The notes beneath the pieces are model-generated. The model searched no databases. It was not told the DNA's origin and worked only from the letters and a program-made list of their open reading frames with translations. A stretch of DNA of 64,000 nucleotides from Lachnospiraceae bacterium (GTDB lineage Bacteria; Bacillota; Clostridia; Lachnospirales; Lachnospiraceae), in contig JAAWEL010000049.1 of the NCBI GenBank assembly GCA_022794255.1, positions 27,075-91,074 of the forward strand, read 5' to 3'. The translations under genes were made by a program, and so were the position numbers. Below are positions 34,660 to 43,971 of this stretch, in pieces (positions within the stretch are counted from its first letter, which is position 1; every line of letters begins with the position of its first letter).

Positions 34660-37600
34660 CTACTCCCCGCAAGACAGCAATTCTTCAAACTCCTCCATAG
34701 TGATCAAAATCTTTCTTGGCTTTGTCCCCTCCTCATCTCCCACCACCCCGGCATCTGCCAGCTGGTCCATGATCCGGGCCGCCCGGTTAAATCCGATTTT
34801 AAACATTCTCTGCAGCATACCGATGGAAGCCTTTTCTTTCTCAATAATAAATCTTCCTGCCTGTTCAAAGTACTCGTCTCTCCCATTGTTGTTGCCGGCA
34901 CCTCCTCCAGGCCCGGTCATTGCCGGAACAGCGCTCATCTGTCTCTCCACATCCGGGTCATACTGGGCAGACATTCCCTGCTCCGCAAGAAATTCCACCA
35001 CCCTCTGAACCTCTGAATCTGACACAAAAGCACCTTGCACCCTGACCGGTTTGGGAATCCCGGAGGGGAAGAACAGCATATCTCCCTTGCCCAGCAGCTT
35101 CTCCGCCCCATACATATCAATAATCGTCCGGGAATCCACTCCCGATGACACAGAAAAGGCAATTCTGGAAGGCACATTGGCCTTGATCAGTCCTGTGATA
35201 ACATTGACGGATGGCCTCTGGGTGGCAATCACCAGATGGATCCCCGCTGCCCGGGCTAATTGGGCCAGACGGCAGATGGCATCCTCCACTTCTCCCGGAG
35301 CCACCATCATCAGATCTGCCAGCTCGTCCACAATAATAATGATCTGAGGCATCTTTTCCGGCTTCTCCTCCTGAGGCACATCTCCCAGGCTGTCAATCCG
35401 GCTGTTGTAGCCGCTGATATTGCGCACATTGCAGGATGCAAATTTTTTATACCGGTCCTGCATCTCTGCCACCGCCCAGTTTAAAGCTCCGGAGGCCTTC
35501 TTCGGATCCGTCACCACCGGAATCAAAAGATGAGGAATCCCGTTGTATACGCTTAACTCCACCACCTTAGGATCCACCATAATAAGCTTCACATCATCCG
35601 GACTGGACTTAAAGAGAATACTCATAATAAGAGTGTTAATGCAGACGGATTTCCCTGACCCGGTAGCCCCTGCGATCAGCAAATGAGGCATTTTGGCAAT
35701 ATCTGTCACCACCACCTGACCGCCAATGTCCTTTCCCACCGCAAATGCCAGGCGAGAAGGATGGTTCCGAAAAGCCTCTGACTCCAAAAGCTCTCGCAGA
35801 TACACTGTAATGTTTTCTTTGTTTGGAACCTCAATCCCCACAGCCGACTTGCCAGGGATCGGCGCCTCAATCCGGATATCCGCAGCCGCCAAACTAAGCT
35901 TAATATCGTCTGCCAAACCTACAATCTTGCTGACTTTAACCCCCTGCTCCGGATGAAGCTCATACCGGGTTACTGCCGGGCCGCAGCTGATATTGGTCAC
36001 AGTCACTCCCACACCAAAATCTCTCAAAGTCTGCTGCAGCTTTACTGCCGTATCTTTATATTCCTGACCAGAGCCGGCCATGGCCTGCAGATTTCCCCTC
36101 TTTAAAAGGGTGACAGAAGGAAATACATACTCTCTTTTGGGCTGCTCCTTTTTCGCCTGAATCTGCTGCTGAACACTGGCCTCCCCTGTCTCCAAAGCCT
36201 CCTTGACCTCCTGCCTTTTTGATTCCAGCTTCTTTTTTATTGCCTCTGTGTCTGACTCGATCACCTTTCCTGAAGCTGTGACCACCTGCTTAGACTCCTC
36301 AGGAATCACAAATTCACTCTCGTAAATCCCACGGTCAAGCGTCTTTTTTCTCTCATCCGCCATATGCCTTTGATCAGGCAGCGCCGGCTCCTCATCATCA
36401 TAATCCGGCATGTATCCTTCCAAAGAACGTTCCTCCCAGTCATCCATAAAGATCTCTTCTGCCTCAGATTCTTCCTCATACCGCACCACCGGCGGACGTG
36501 ACAAAAGAGGAGAAGCTTCTTTTCTTTGGCCTGGTACTTTCTGGGAAAGCTCCTGGAAATATCGATCGGTTCCTTCATCCTCTTCATCCGAAGTGCCGGA
36601 AAGCTCCTCGCTTATTAAATCAGTCATAGCAAGGCGGTCCCAGGAATCCTTCGGTTTTGCAAGCACTTCCGGATTTGAACCAGCTTCCTGGCTGAACCGG
36701 CTTTCCTGGTCAGGCCACGCGCTCTGTCCATACGGCCTCTCCTGGCCTGTCCTCTCCCCCTGGCCGGACATTTTCTCTTGTCCGGACGGCTCTTCCTTTT
36801 CAATCCGCTCATCCAATGAAGATGCCAGGCCGTGAAAAGCAGGCTCCGATGCCGGTTTAGGAAAAGAAGGCGGCTCCACCGGCCTTCCAAAGGTTCCATC
36901 CGAATCACTCATCCGGGAGATTCCCTCTGCCACCAATCGCTGAGCCGACTCTGCCGGAGACAAAACCTCATCCGCCTCAAAAGGCGCCTGATCCTCCCCG
37001 GCATAATTGGAAGCTATGTGGATTCTTCCTGTGAAAACATCTGCAGGATCCACGCAGGACTCTTCCACCTTTGAAAGTCTCTCCTGCCCGGTCTTTGTTT
37101 CCCCCAGGCTTTCTCTGTCATCGAAAATATTCTCATTATCAGGTTCCGCAAAAATAGAACCTTCCTTTTGGCGGGGATATGTTGTCTCCCTCATCTGCTG
37201 CGATAAGACAGCTTCCTCTTCTATCTTGTATCCCCCGGGCTCTGGTTGACCATATTCCTCTTCCCCTGGGCTTTCTTCCAGAGGAGAGAGATCGGTGGAA
37301 TCCAGATTTACTCCCCGGATCCTTTGCTCCTTCTGGATGCGGCGCTCCTCCTTCTGTTCCTCCCGGGCTTCCCTGCGCCGGTTCATGTCCTCCTTGGCAT
37401 AGCGATATGCCGCATCCCCCTGCCTTTTTATAACTTTTACCAGGGAACGCTCTGTGATGCACACTGCACTGATGGCAAAACCAACCACCAGCACAAGAAA
37501 TGCCCCCACATTTCCCAATAGTGAGGTAAGCCCCTTACAGATCGCCCCACCGATCAGACCACCGCCTGCGCTGTTCTCAGCGGAAAGGCGGTAATATTCC

Positions 37601-38109
37601 ATAATCCCGGCCTTTGCATCCGGCTCTTTTCCAAACAAAAGCTGGGCAAAACCACACAATACCAACACCGCTGCCACACAAGCCAGCATCTTGCGCATAG
37701 CGGTCATATTTCCCCGATTGGAAAGATAGAAACATGTGCCCACAAATAAAAGAAACGGGGCAATAAATCCCACGATTCCAAAAATCCCCAGTTGAAAAGC
37801 CCGCAGATAGTTCCCTACTATCCCACACAGATGAAAATTGCTCAAAAACAACAAGACTGCAATGGCAAAGGACAGAATAATCAGCACCTCCGCGCCGATA
37901 AAATCCTCTGTCTCCTCCACGATAGGCCCCAGATTCTTCTGCCCCTTTCCAGATGCCGCCCTGCTTTTTACACTGGCTGCTTTGTCCCCGGCTCCTGCTG
38001 TCCTTGCCCTGGAACCTGCTTGCTTTGCTCCGGCATTCCCTGCTCTGCCCTCAGTATTCCTTGTCTTGCCTTTGGCATTTGCAGGCCGTTTATTGTTTAC
38101 TGCTGCCAC
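34660..38109 (-). CDS. ftsK: FtsK/SpoIIIE-family DNA translocase
   Basis: A membrane-anchored ATPase that pumps chromosomal DNA through the division or sporulation septum. The 1149-aa product has a basic Ala/Gly/Lys-rich N-terminus, four hydrophobic segments between about residues 70 and 220, a long acidic/Gln-Pro-rich linker (about 250-640), then the motor: [20 protein letters not shown] (Walker A), [15 protein letters not shown] (Walker B), and a C-terminal gamma winged helix. The start is taken as GTG at 38109 because AGGAGG lies 9 bp upstream; the frame remains open to 38340 (see the leader entry). fhs follows 82 bp downstream. Confidence 0.94.
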   Translation of the reverse strand: MAAVNNKRPANAKGKTRNTEGRAGNAGAKQAGSRARTAGAGDKAASVKSRAASGKGQKNLGPIVEETEDFIGAEVLIILSFAIAVLLFLSNFHLCGIVGNYLRAFQLGIFGIVGFIAPFLLFVGTCFYLSNRGNMTAMRKMLACVAAVLVLCGFAQLLFGKEPDAKAGIMEYYRLSAENSAGGGLIGGAICKGLTSLLGNVGAFLVLVVGFAISAVCITERSLVKVIKRQGDAAYRYAKEDMNRRREAREEQKEERRIQKEQRIRGVNLDSTDLSPLEESPGEEEYGQPEPGGYKIEEEAVLSQQMRETTYPRQKEGSIFAEPDNENIFDDRESLGETKTGQERLSKVEESCVDPADVFTGRIHIASNYAGEDQAPFEADEVLSPAESAQRLVAEGISRMSDSDGTFGRPVEPPSFPKPASEPAFHGLASSLDERIEKEEPSGQEKMSGQGERTGQERPYGQSAWPDQESRFSQEAGSNPEVLAKPKDSWDRLAMTDLISEELSGTSDEEDEGTDRYFQELSQKVPGQRKEASPLLSRPPVVRYEEESEAEEIFMDDWEERSLEGYMPDYDDEEPALPDQRHMADERKKTLDRGIYESEFVIPEESKQVVTASGKVIESDTEAIKKKLESKRQEVKEALETGEASVQQQIQAKKEQPKREYVFPSVTLLKRGNLQAMAGSGQEYKDTAVKLQQTLRDFGVGVTVTNISCGPAVTRYELHPEQGVKVSKIVGLADDIKLSLAAADIRIEAPIPGKSAVGIEVPNKENITVYLRELLESEAFRNHPSRLAFAVGKDIGGQVVVTDIAKMPHLLIAGATGSGKSVCINTLIMSILFKSSPDDVKLIMVDPKVVELSVYNGIPHLLIPVVTDPKKASGALNWAVAEMQDRYKKFASCNVRNISGYNSRIDSLGDVPQEEKPEKMPQIIIIVDELADLMMVAPGEVEDAICRLAQLARAAGIHLVIATQRPSVNVITGLIKANVPSRIAFSVSSGVDSRTIIDMYGAEKLLGKGDMLFFPSGIPKPVRVQGAFVSDSEVQRVVEFLAEQGMSAQYDPDVERQMSAVPAMTGPGGGAGNNNGRDEYFEQAGRFIIEKEKASIGMLQRMFKIGFNRAARIMDQLADAGVVGDEEGTKPRKILITMEEFEELLSCGE

Positions 38110-38340
38110 AAATATATGCCTCCTGTTCTCTGCTGAGGATAGTATACAAAAAAATAATGGGAAATGCAACCACATACGCAAAAGAGTGTAACACCCCGGG
38201 TGCCCTAAGCTGTTACACTCTCTTACATTCAAAAACATTTTGGCAATGATTGAGACAATAATCCAGAAAACAAAGCAGGACAAATAAAGCACGATCCAGG
38301 CTGTCTTAATTTGTTTTCTGTCATAATCTGCTCCTTCCAT
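38110..38340 (-). other. open leader in frame with ftsK, encoding a membrane-like segment
   Basis: These 77 codons have no stop and join the ftsK frame. Residues 12-37 from the ATG at 38340 read as a strong membrane helix ([20 protein letters not shown] and onward), preceded by basic residues. The ATG at 38340 lacks a ribosome site. A good AAGGAG (38331-38336) instead serves the out-of-frame ATG at 38324, which opens a 31-codon ORF ending at 38229. It may be an unannotated or frameshifted small membrane protein, a true N-terminal extension, or chance. A hairpin (38183-38221) lies inside. Apart from this, 38341-38420 shows only AT-rich sequence after fsa. Confidence 0.35.
38183..38221. repeat. 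11-bp perfect inverted repeat upstream of ftsK
   Basis: AGAGTGTAACA (38183-38193) and TGTTACACTCT (38211-38221) form a perfect 11-bp inverted repeat with a 17-nt GC-rich loop. No U-run follows on the minus strand (CTTTTGCG). It could be an operator or an RNA hairpin in the ftsK leader. Confidence 0.6.
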
Positions 38341-38420
38341 TTCCCGTGACTGCCGCTTTTTATTTTACTGCATATACAGTTTTGTATGGGGAATTTTATG
38401 GGAAATATTTCTTACACTTT

Positions 38421-39071
38421 TTATCCAAAAACCGCCTTATAATCCTTCTGAAACTTCTCAATCCCCGCATCTGTCAGCGGATGCTTTGTCATCTGCTCCA
38501 ACACCTTATAGGGAACCGTAGCAATCTGGGCGCCGGCCCTGGCACAGTCAATCACATGAATTGGGTGACGTATGCTGGCAGCAATGATCTCTGTCCCGAT
38601 AGCATGGATGGCAAAAATCTCAGCAATTTCTCTTATTAAATCAATTCCCGGCATGGAGATATCGTCCAGCCTTCCCACAAAAGGCGACACATAGGTGGCG
38701 CCGGCCCTGGCGGCAAGGAGTGCCTGGGCTGCCGTAAATATCAAAGTCACATTGGTATGAATCCCCTCTGCATGAAGAATCTTTACCGCTTTTAAGCCTT
38801 CTGTGGTCATGGGGATCTTCACCACCATATTGGGATGAATTGCTCCAATCTGACGTCCTTCTCTAATCATTCCTTCTACATCCACGGTAGTTGCCTTCAC
38901 CTCACCGCTGATAGGCCCGTCCACAATGGAAGCGATCTCCTGGATCACCTGGTTAAAATCTCTCCCTTCTTTTGCAATCAGTGACGGATTGGTGGTCACT
39001 CCACAGATGATTCCCATATCATTGGCCTTACGGATCTCCTCCACATTGGCTGTATCCACAAAAAATCTCAT
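38421..39071 (-). CDS. fsa: fructose-6-phosphate aldolase / transaldolase-like protein
   Basis: A 216-aa TIM-barrel aldolase of the TalC/FSA subfamily: [45 protein letters not shown] (Schiff-base Lys) and [31 protein letters not shown] (read in parts). It cleaves fructose 6-phosphate or acts as a short transaldolase; the two cannot be separated by eye. AGGAG lies 10 bp upstream of the ATG. It begins 40 bp past the MOSC-MogA gene and may be read through from the molybdenum-cofactor operon, though no functional link is known. Confidence 0.92.
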   Translation of the reverse strand: MRFFVDTANVEEIRKANDMGIICGVTTNPSLIAKEGRDFNQVIQEIASIVDGPISGEVKATTVDVEGMIREGRQIGAIHPNMVVKIPMTTEGLKAVKILHAEGIHTNVTLIFTAAQALLAARAGATYVSPFVGRLDDISMPGIDLIREIAEIFAIHAIGTEIIAASIRHPIHVIDCARAGAQIATVPYKVLEQMTKHPLTDAGIEKFQKDYKAVFG

Positions 39072-39111
39072 TTACAACACACTCCTTTCTCAGCGCTTTT
39101 TTCATTTCCCT

Positions 39112-40044
39112 TCACCTGGCACAATCCTCTACCTGGTTCCGCAAAAGTCCCAGGGCATGAGGAAGGGCATTTAAGAATACATCCATAGCCTCCTGGCATG
39201 CCTTGGGGCTGCCGGGAAGATTGATAATCAATGTTTTTCCCCGGATCACCGACACGGCCCGGCTGAACATGGCGTGAGGAGTGATCCGCATACTGGCCGC
39301 CCGGATAGCCTCCGCAATACCTGGCGCATCCCGCTCTGCCACAGCTTTTGTGGCCTCTGGCGTCACATCTCTTGGTGAAAATCCGGTTCCTCCTGTTGTC
39401 AAAATCAGATCCAGCTGCCGCTGATCTGACAGGCGTTTCAGTATCCTCTCAAGCTTTTCCTTATCATCCTTTATAAGGATCCGTTCCACCACCTTATAGC
39501 CATTGGCCGCTAACCGTTCTGCAATGACTGAGCCGCTTTGATCCTCCCGCTCTCCGGCAGCGCCCTTATCCGACAAAGTGATCACTGCCGCCTGCCAGGG
39601 AAAAATCCCCTCTCTTTTTTCCACCTCCACCAGCTCTCCTTTATGTATCACCCCGCCCTCTAACACCCGGGCAAAGATCCCCTCTCTGGGCATAATACAG
39701 TCTCCCACGGCATGATAGATGGCACAGTGGGAATGACATTCCTTTCCGATCTGAGTCACCTCCAAAAGCACCGTGCCCACCCGTAGAAGAGTCCCCACCA
39801 GAAGGCTTCTCAAATCAAGGCCGGAAACCACCAGATTCTCCCCAAAGTCTCCAAATTTCACCTGTGCTCCTTTTGCACGAAACGCCTCAATCATTTCAAA
39901 AGATAAAAGACTGACTTGTCTGTGCCAGGTTCCGCCGTGGGCATCCCCCTCAATCCCCCATTCCTTCTTAAGCACGCCCTCCCCCGTCTCTGTTTTCCTG
40001 ATCCCTTTTCTGTCACTAATGCAGATCGCCTCGATCCTTCCCAT
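39112..40044 (-). CDS. MOSC domain-MogA fusion protein
   Basis: A 310-aa two-domain protein. Residues 1-145 are a MOSC domain (EWGIEGDAHGGTWHRQVSLL, FGDFGENLVVSGLDL, and the Cys block IGKECHSHCAIYHAVGDC), a fold that handles sulfur on molybdenum cofactors. Residues 150-310 are a MogA/MoaB domain (AVITLSDKGAAGEREDQSG, LILTTGGTGFSPRDVTPEAT, LIINLPGSPKACQEAM), which adenylylates molybdopterin before metal insertion. The fusion is known in clostridia. It is preceded 5 bp upstream by moaA and belongs to the riboswitch-headed operon. Confidence 0.93.
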   Translation of the reverse strand: MGRIEAICISDRKGIRKTETGEGVLKKEWGIEGDAHGGTWHRQVSLLSFEMIEAFRAKGAQVKFGDFGENLVVSGLDLRSLLVGTLLRVGTVLLEVTQIGKECHSHCAIYHAVGDCIMPREGIFARVLEGGVIHKGELVEVEKREGIFPWQAAVITLSDKGAAGEREDQSGSVIAERLAANGYKVVERILIKDDKEKLERILKRLSDQRQLDLILTTGGTGFSPRDVTPEATKAVAERDAPGIAEAIRAASMRITPHAMFSRAVSVIRGKTLIINLPGSPKACQEAMDVFLNALPHALGLLRNQVEDCAR

Positions 40045-40048
40045 TTCT

Positions 40049-41014
40049 TCATCCCCCGATCCCTGCCATATATTTCTTTTCTGTTACCTTCTGTATGTTG
40101 TAAAAGCAATGGGCCGACCGCTTTTCACAGATTGCCCGAACAAACGCCTCCTTCACGTCTTCCCTGTTTCCCTCCCGCAAAAGACCTCTTAAGGGAATGA
40201 TATCCTCATAACACAGACATGATTTTAGCTCCCCCCCTGCACTCATGCGAAGCCGATTGCAGTGATGGCAGAAATTTCCGTGAATGGCACTGATCAGTCC
40301 GATACTTCCTGTAAAACCAGGAAGCTGGTAATAAACTGCCGGCCCGTTTCCGTGCTCTCTCTCATCCTTCTTTGCCGTTCCATAAAGCTCCTGGATTTTT
40401 CCAAAAACATCCACATTGGAATATCCGGCCACCAAAGCTCCGGCCCCGATTGGCATCAACTCAATAAATCTCACATCCAAAGGCGTTTCTTTTGCAAGCT
40501 CTGCCAACCCCTTCCAGTCCTGATCCCTGATAAATTCGGATAAAACCACATTGATTTTCGTCCGAATCCCGCTCTTTACCGCTTTGTCCACCCCCGCCAG
40601 AACCTGCGCCAGCTCATCTCTTCCGGTAATTTCCCGGTATCGTTCCGGATCCAGGGTGTCCAGGCTGATATTCACCCCATCCAGCCCCTCTGCCTTTAAA
40701 TCATCCAGACATTCTTCCAAAAGCACTCCATTCGTTGTCAGCGTCACAGAGGAAATCCCCGGAATCCTTTTCAGCATCCCGATAAGCCTTGCAACTCCCT
40801 TCCGGACTAAAGGCTCACCGCCTGTCACCTTAAGCTTTGAAATCCCAAGCTCCGCCCCACAGCGGCACACCTTTTCAATTTCCTCATAGGTAAGGAGATC
40901 ATGCATGGGAACCAACTGTATGCCATCAGGAATACAGTACCGGCAACGCAGATTGCAGTGATCCGTAACCGATATCCGCAGATAGTCAATCTCCCTGCCA
41001 AATTTATCCTTCAT
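40049..41014 (-). CDS. moaA: GTP 3',8-cyclase
   Basis: A radical SAM enzyme that starts molybdopterin synthesis from GTP. The 321-aa product has the N-terminal cluster TDHCNLRCRYCIP (CxxxCxxC) near residue 20, KLKVTGGEPLVRKG, the SLDTLDPERY block and the C-terminal cluster GNFCHHCNRLRMSAGGELKSCL (two Cys, then a third), which binds the second 4Fe-4S. The ATG at 41014 follows AGGAG by 7 bp and overlaps the end of moaC by 11 bp. The far C-terminal GG expected for MoaA is present (MAGIGG). Confidence 0.95.
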   Translation of the reverse strand: MKDKFGREIDYLRISVTDHCNLRCRYCIPDGIQLVPMHDLLTYEEIEKVCRCGAELGISKLKVTGGEPLVRKGVARLIGMLKRIPGISSVTLTTNGVLLEECLDDLKAEGLDGVNISLDTLDPERYREITGRDELAQVLAGVDKAVKSGIRTKINVVLSEFIRDQDWKGLAELAKETPLDVRFIELMPIGAGALVAGYSNVDVFGKIQELYGTAKKDEREHGNGPAVYYQLPGFTGSIGLISAIHGNFCHHCNRLRMSAGGELKSCLCYEDIIPLRGLLREGNREDVKEAFVRAICEKRSAHCFYNIQKVTEKKYMAGIGG

Positions 41015-41504
41015 AAAGTTTCTCCTGTTTTTTCGTATAAACAAATTCCCCGCTTTTTCCTCCGGATTTCCGGCATAGATGGACATCACTGATCACCATG
41101 GATTTGTCGATTGCCTTACACATGTCATAGATCGTCAAAAGTGCAACCTGCACCCCGGTCAGGGCCTCCATCTCGACCCCGGTTTTTCCTGTGGTTCTTG
41201 CTCTGCACACCGCATTAATACTGCCAGACGCCTCCTCTGCTTCAAATAAAACTTCCACGCCGGTCAGATTGAGATTGTGGCACAAAGGAATCAGCTCAGA
41301 AGTTCTCTTTGCTCCCATAATCCCGGCGATTCTGGCCACTCCCAGCACATCTCCCTTCTGTATATCCCCGTCCATCACCTTTTTTAAACATTCCTGGCTC
41401 ATAAAAATCTTTCCCGCCGCCTCTGCCTCCCGCCTTGTCTCTTCCTTGTCTCCCACCTCCACCATGACCGCATTTCCCTGCTTGTCAAAATGTGTAAACT
41501 CCAT
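41004..41504 (-). CDS. moaC: cyclic pyranopterin monophosphate synthase
   Basis: Converts the MoaA product to cPMP. The 166-aa protein has FTHFDKQGNAVMVEVGDKEE, GVARIAGIMGAKRTSELIPL with CHNL following (active-site Lys/His region), and GVEMEALTGVQVALLTIYDMCKAIDK (read in parts). Length is normal. It lies between the MoeA-like gene (22 bp) and moaA (11-bp overlap). Confidence 0.96.
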   Translation of the reverse strand: MEFTHFDKQGNAVMVEVGDKEETRREAEAAGKIFMSQECLKKVMDGDIQKGDVLGVARIAGIMGAKRTSELIPLCHNLNLTGVEVLFEAEEASGSINAVCRARTTGKTGVEMEALTGVQVALLTIYDMCKAIDKSMVISDVHLCRKSGGKSGEFVYTKKQEKLYEG

Positions 41505-41526
41505 TTTTCCATCCTCCCTCCTTATT

Positions 41527-42543
41527 TCAACGACCGAATCCGCACTGAGGAAAGGTACATAACGGACAGTTCAGGCACAGCCCTCCCTCCCCCAGCTCTG
41601 CCAGCTCCTTAGCTGTCACCAAATCGTCTGCCATGATTCTGGGAAGAACAAGATCAAAGATAGTCCTTTTTGCATACATGACACATCCTGGCAGTCCGAC
41701 AAGCGGGATATTATCCAGGTAGGCCAGCATAAACATTGCTCCCGGCAACACAGGCACCCCATAGGAGACAACCCGGGCCCCGGTATTTTTGATGGCAAGA
41801 GGAGTCCTGTCATCTGGATCCACACTCATTCCTCCTGTGCAGAGAATCAGCTGAGCCCCGCGCCCTGCCAGCTCTGAAATGGCAGTTGTGATCCGCTCAT
41901 GGCTGTCATCACAGATCTTACAATCCAAAATCTCCACATCATATTCCATCAGCTTTTCTTTCACCACCGGAGTAAAAGTATCCTGAATCCTTCCATGATA
42001 CACCTCATTCCCTGTGGTGACGATCCCTGCTTTTTTATGTACAAAGGGCTTCAGTTCCAGAATGGTCTCATCTCCAGCCATCCTTTTTGCCTGCTCCATT
42101 TTCTCCTTTTCAATTACCAGTGGAATAATCCTGGTTCCTGCCAGCACATCCCCCTTCTTAACCGGAAAATTGCCGTGGCGGGATGCGATCATCATCTGTC
42201 CAAGCATGTTGATCTTCCTTAAAAGTTCTGTATTGACCTTTAAAAGTCCGTCACAGTCTGCAATCAGTTCGATCTTTCCTTCCTTTGCCTCTGAGGCATG
42301 TATATGTTTTCCTTTACAAATATGGCAAAGAATCTGTGCTGCTTCATTTTCATGGAGCATGGTCTCATCCTTTTCCCAGATATACACATGATCCTTTCCC
42401 AAGCTCAGCAGCACAGGGATGTCCTCTCTTGTGATCACATGGCCTTTCCGAAACAAGGGACCCTTTGTCACATCTTTTACGATCTGTGTAATGTCATGAC
42501 ACAGCACCTGTCCCACCCCATCCTCGGTTCTTATCTGCTTCAT
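41527..42543 (-). CDS. MoeA/MogA-type molybdopterin-binding protein with C-terminal cysteine cluster
   Basis: A 338-aa protein with a molybdopterin-binding domain: AGIVTTGNEVYHGRIQDTFT, DSHERITTAISELAGRGAQ and LILCTGGMSVDPDDRTP. It is related to MoeA but shorter and different in its N-terminal half (residues 1-160). The last 16 residues contain four cysteines (positions 323, 326, 329 and 334) in CLNCPLCTFPQCGFG, a likely metal or Fe-S site that classical MoeA lacks. The ATG at 42543 follows AAGGAG by 8 bp and overlaps mobAB by 4 bp. It probably works in metal insertion or Moco transfer; the exact step is not established. Confidence 0.85.
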   Translation of the reverse strand: MKQIRTEDGVGQVLCHDITQIVKDVTKGPLFRKGHVITREDIPVLLSLGKDHVYIWEKDETMLHENEAAQILCHICKGKHIHASEAKEGKIELIADCDGLLKVNTELLRKINMLGQMMIASRHGNFPVKKGDVLAGTRIIPLVIEKEKMEQAKRMAGDETILELKPFVHKKAGIVTTGNEVYHGRIQDTFTPVVKEKLMEYDVEILDCKICDDSHERITTAISELAGRGAQLILCTGGMSVDPDDRTPLAIKNTGARVVSYGVPVLPGAMFMLAYLDNIPLVGLPGCVMYAKRTIFDLVLPRIMADDLVTAKELAELGEGGLCLNCPLCTFPQCGFGR

Positions 42544-43655
42544 TCTTCTGTCTCCTTTTGACAATCGCCCTTATGCATTTTCACACTTCCTCCAACAGAG
42601 ATATCCGTTCTGACAAGATCCCCTCTCTCATACCTGTCTACAATAAAATCCCCGATCCCCTGAATATCATTTGGCAAAAACACAGGTAAATCTGTCTGTA
42701 ACTCTATGTCACTGACATAGGCGATTCTCCCTGCAAGCTCAGGGATCGGCCCTCCCCCTATCTCCTTTTGGACAATCTCAATCTTCGGATATCCGCTCTC
42801 CTTAAAGCCTTCCAAAAGAACCAAATCCCCCTTGGATGCCAATCCGATCACATCCTCATCTGTCCTTTTTTCTCTGACTGTGAGGGAATACTTTTCCCTG
42901 TCATAGACAAGCGACACAGCAGCTCCCGCCTGGAAAAAACGGCAGCTGTCCGTCCCCGGCACATCCGCCTCATAGCTGTGTCCGTCATGCTTAATGGCTG
43001 CAATGGTCAGCCCTCTCGCCTTCAGTACAGGAATCAGTTGTTCAATCAATGTGGTCTTACCTGAATTTTTCCATCCGGAAATAGCAAGACAGCTTTTTTT
43101 CGTCAACCTTTTCCATTCCCCAAAAGTATTGATATTTTTCAGCCGCCAGGAATCCCTTCCTGCCTGATATTTCTTAACCTCCATCCTTTCAAGAGCATTT
43201 CGCATTTTATAATCTTTCTTTCTGATACACATTTCCAGGATCTTCTGACAGCTTTTTTTGTAAACACCACACAGAGGATGCTCTCTTCCATCCTCTGTTA
43301 CTGCGATTGCAACATCCCCTCCTTCTTCCAGACAATGGCACAACGCTCTGGCCAGCTTTTCCGAAAAAAGAGGGACATCACAGGGGACCACCACCAGAGC
43401 ATCTGCCCCGGATACCAGGAAAGCAGAACAGATCCCTCCTATGGGCCCACAGTCCCCAAAGGCATCACTGACCATTGGATATTCAATTTCTGAGTGCCGT
43501 TCTTCATCATCCACCGAAACCCATAATTCTTCAAATCCGCTTAATTCCCAGACTAACTTGTCCAGAAAACGGACACCGTTCATGGTAAGCTCTGCCTTAT
43601 TTGTTCCCATTCGGCGGCTCTTTCCTCCTGCCAGAATCACAGCTCCATAAGTCAT
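42540..43655 (-). CDS. MobA-MobB fusion: molybdenum cofactor nucleotidyltransferase and GTP-binding adaptor
   Basis: A 371-aa fusion. Residues 1-185 match MobA (AVILAGGKSRRMGTNKAEL; VVPCDVPLFSEKLA), which attaches GMP or a related nucleotide to molybdopterin. Residues 190-350 match MobB (LAISGWKNSGKTTLIEQLIP, a Walker A; AAIKHDGHSYEADVPGTDS; GDLVLLEGFKESGYPKIEI), a GTP-binding helper. It is the first gene of the operon, downstream of a Moco-type riboswitch and terminator. GGAG lies 6 bp before the ATG. Specificity for GMP rather than CMP follows MobA homology only. Confidence 0.92.
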   Translation of the reverse strand: MTYGAVILAGGKSRRMGTNKAELTMNGVRFLDKLVWELSGFEELWVSVDDEERHSEIEYPMVSDAFGDCGPIGGICSAFLVSGADALVVVPCDVPLFSEKLARALCHCLEEGGDVAIAVTEDGREHPLCGVYKKSCQKILEMCIRKKDYKMRNALERMEVKKYQAGRDSWRLKNINTFGEWKRLTKKSCLAISGWKNSGKTTLIEQLIPVLKARGLTIAAIKHDGHSYEADVPGTDSCRFFQAGAAVSLVYDREKYSLTVREKRTDEDVIGLASKGDLVLLEGFKESGYPKIEIVQKEIGGGPIPELAGRIAYVSDIELQTDLPVFLPNDIQGIGDFIVDRYERGDLVRTDISVGGSVKMHKGDCQKETEE

Positions 43656-43710
43656 ATTCTTCTCCTCACACCCTCCGCTCCTCTTATCAAACCAAGCAAA
43701 CCTTTTTTAT

Positions 43711-43760
43711 CAAAACACAAAAGAGCGCACTTCACCCTGAAAAAAGTCTCTGTGCGCTCT
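43711..43760 (-). terminator. terminator of the Moco riboswitch expression platform
   Basis: On the minus strand AGAGCGCAC (43752-43760) pairs with GTGCGCTCT (43722-43730), followed by TTTTGTGTTTTG. It lies between the aptamer and mobA, so it fits a switch that ends transcription prematurely. Which ligand state ends transcription is not visible. Confidence 0.8.
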
Positions 43761-43799
43761 GGCGTTTCTTTTTTCACGGTTTTACAGATTCTTGTTCAA

Positions 43800-43900
43800 C
43801 ATCCGAACATCTGCAAACAGCAGGAAGGCCGGGCCGTTTCCAGCCAGACCCCGGAAGGATAGAACCCTTCGGCGCAGTATCATAGATTTCTCCTTAGATA
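43800..43900 (-). ncRNA. Moco-type riboswitch aptamer
   Basis: Minus-strand RNA contains the conserved Moco motif order: GCCGAAGGG, then CCTTCCGGGG pairing back to it, GGCTGGAAACGGCC (a stem capped by a GAAA tetraloop) and CGGCCTTCC. The core spans about 43811-43895. Motif order and placement immediately upstream of mobAB-moeA-like-moaC-moaA-mogA fit the family that senses molybdenum or tungsten cofactor. Whether it is the tungsten variant cannot be decided by eye. A terminator follows at 43711-43760. Confidence 0.8.
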
Positions 43901-43914
43901 CTTTTGCTCAAGAA

Positions 43915-43971
43915 ATTATATTGAATTTTAATACTTACATTGTAAAATTTTATTTCCAATTTTACAATGTA
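43915..43971. promoter_or_regulatory. 14-bp-arm palindrome over the putative Moco operon promoter
   Basis: TACATTGTAAAATT (43936-43949) and its exact complement (43958-43971) form a perfect inverted repeat with an 8-nt gap. Each arm holds an 11-bp near-palindrome, TTACATTGTAA at 43935-43945 and TTACAATGTAT at 43962-43972. A minus-strand TATAAT lies at 43915-43920; its possible -35 (TTACAA, 19-bp spacing) is inside the palindrome, so a repressor operator is plausible. A plus-strand T-rich run follows the repeat, so a plus-strand terminator is an alternative, but no plus-strand gene precedes it. The rest of 43972-44066 shows nothing recognised. Confidence 0.5.
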
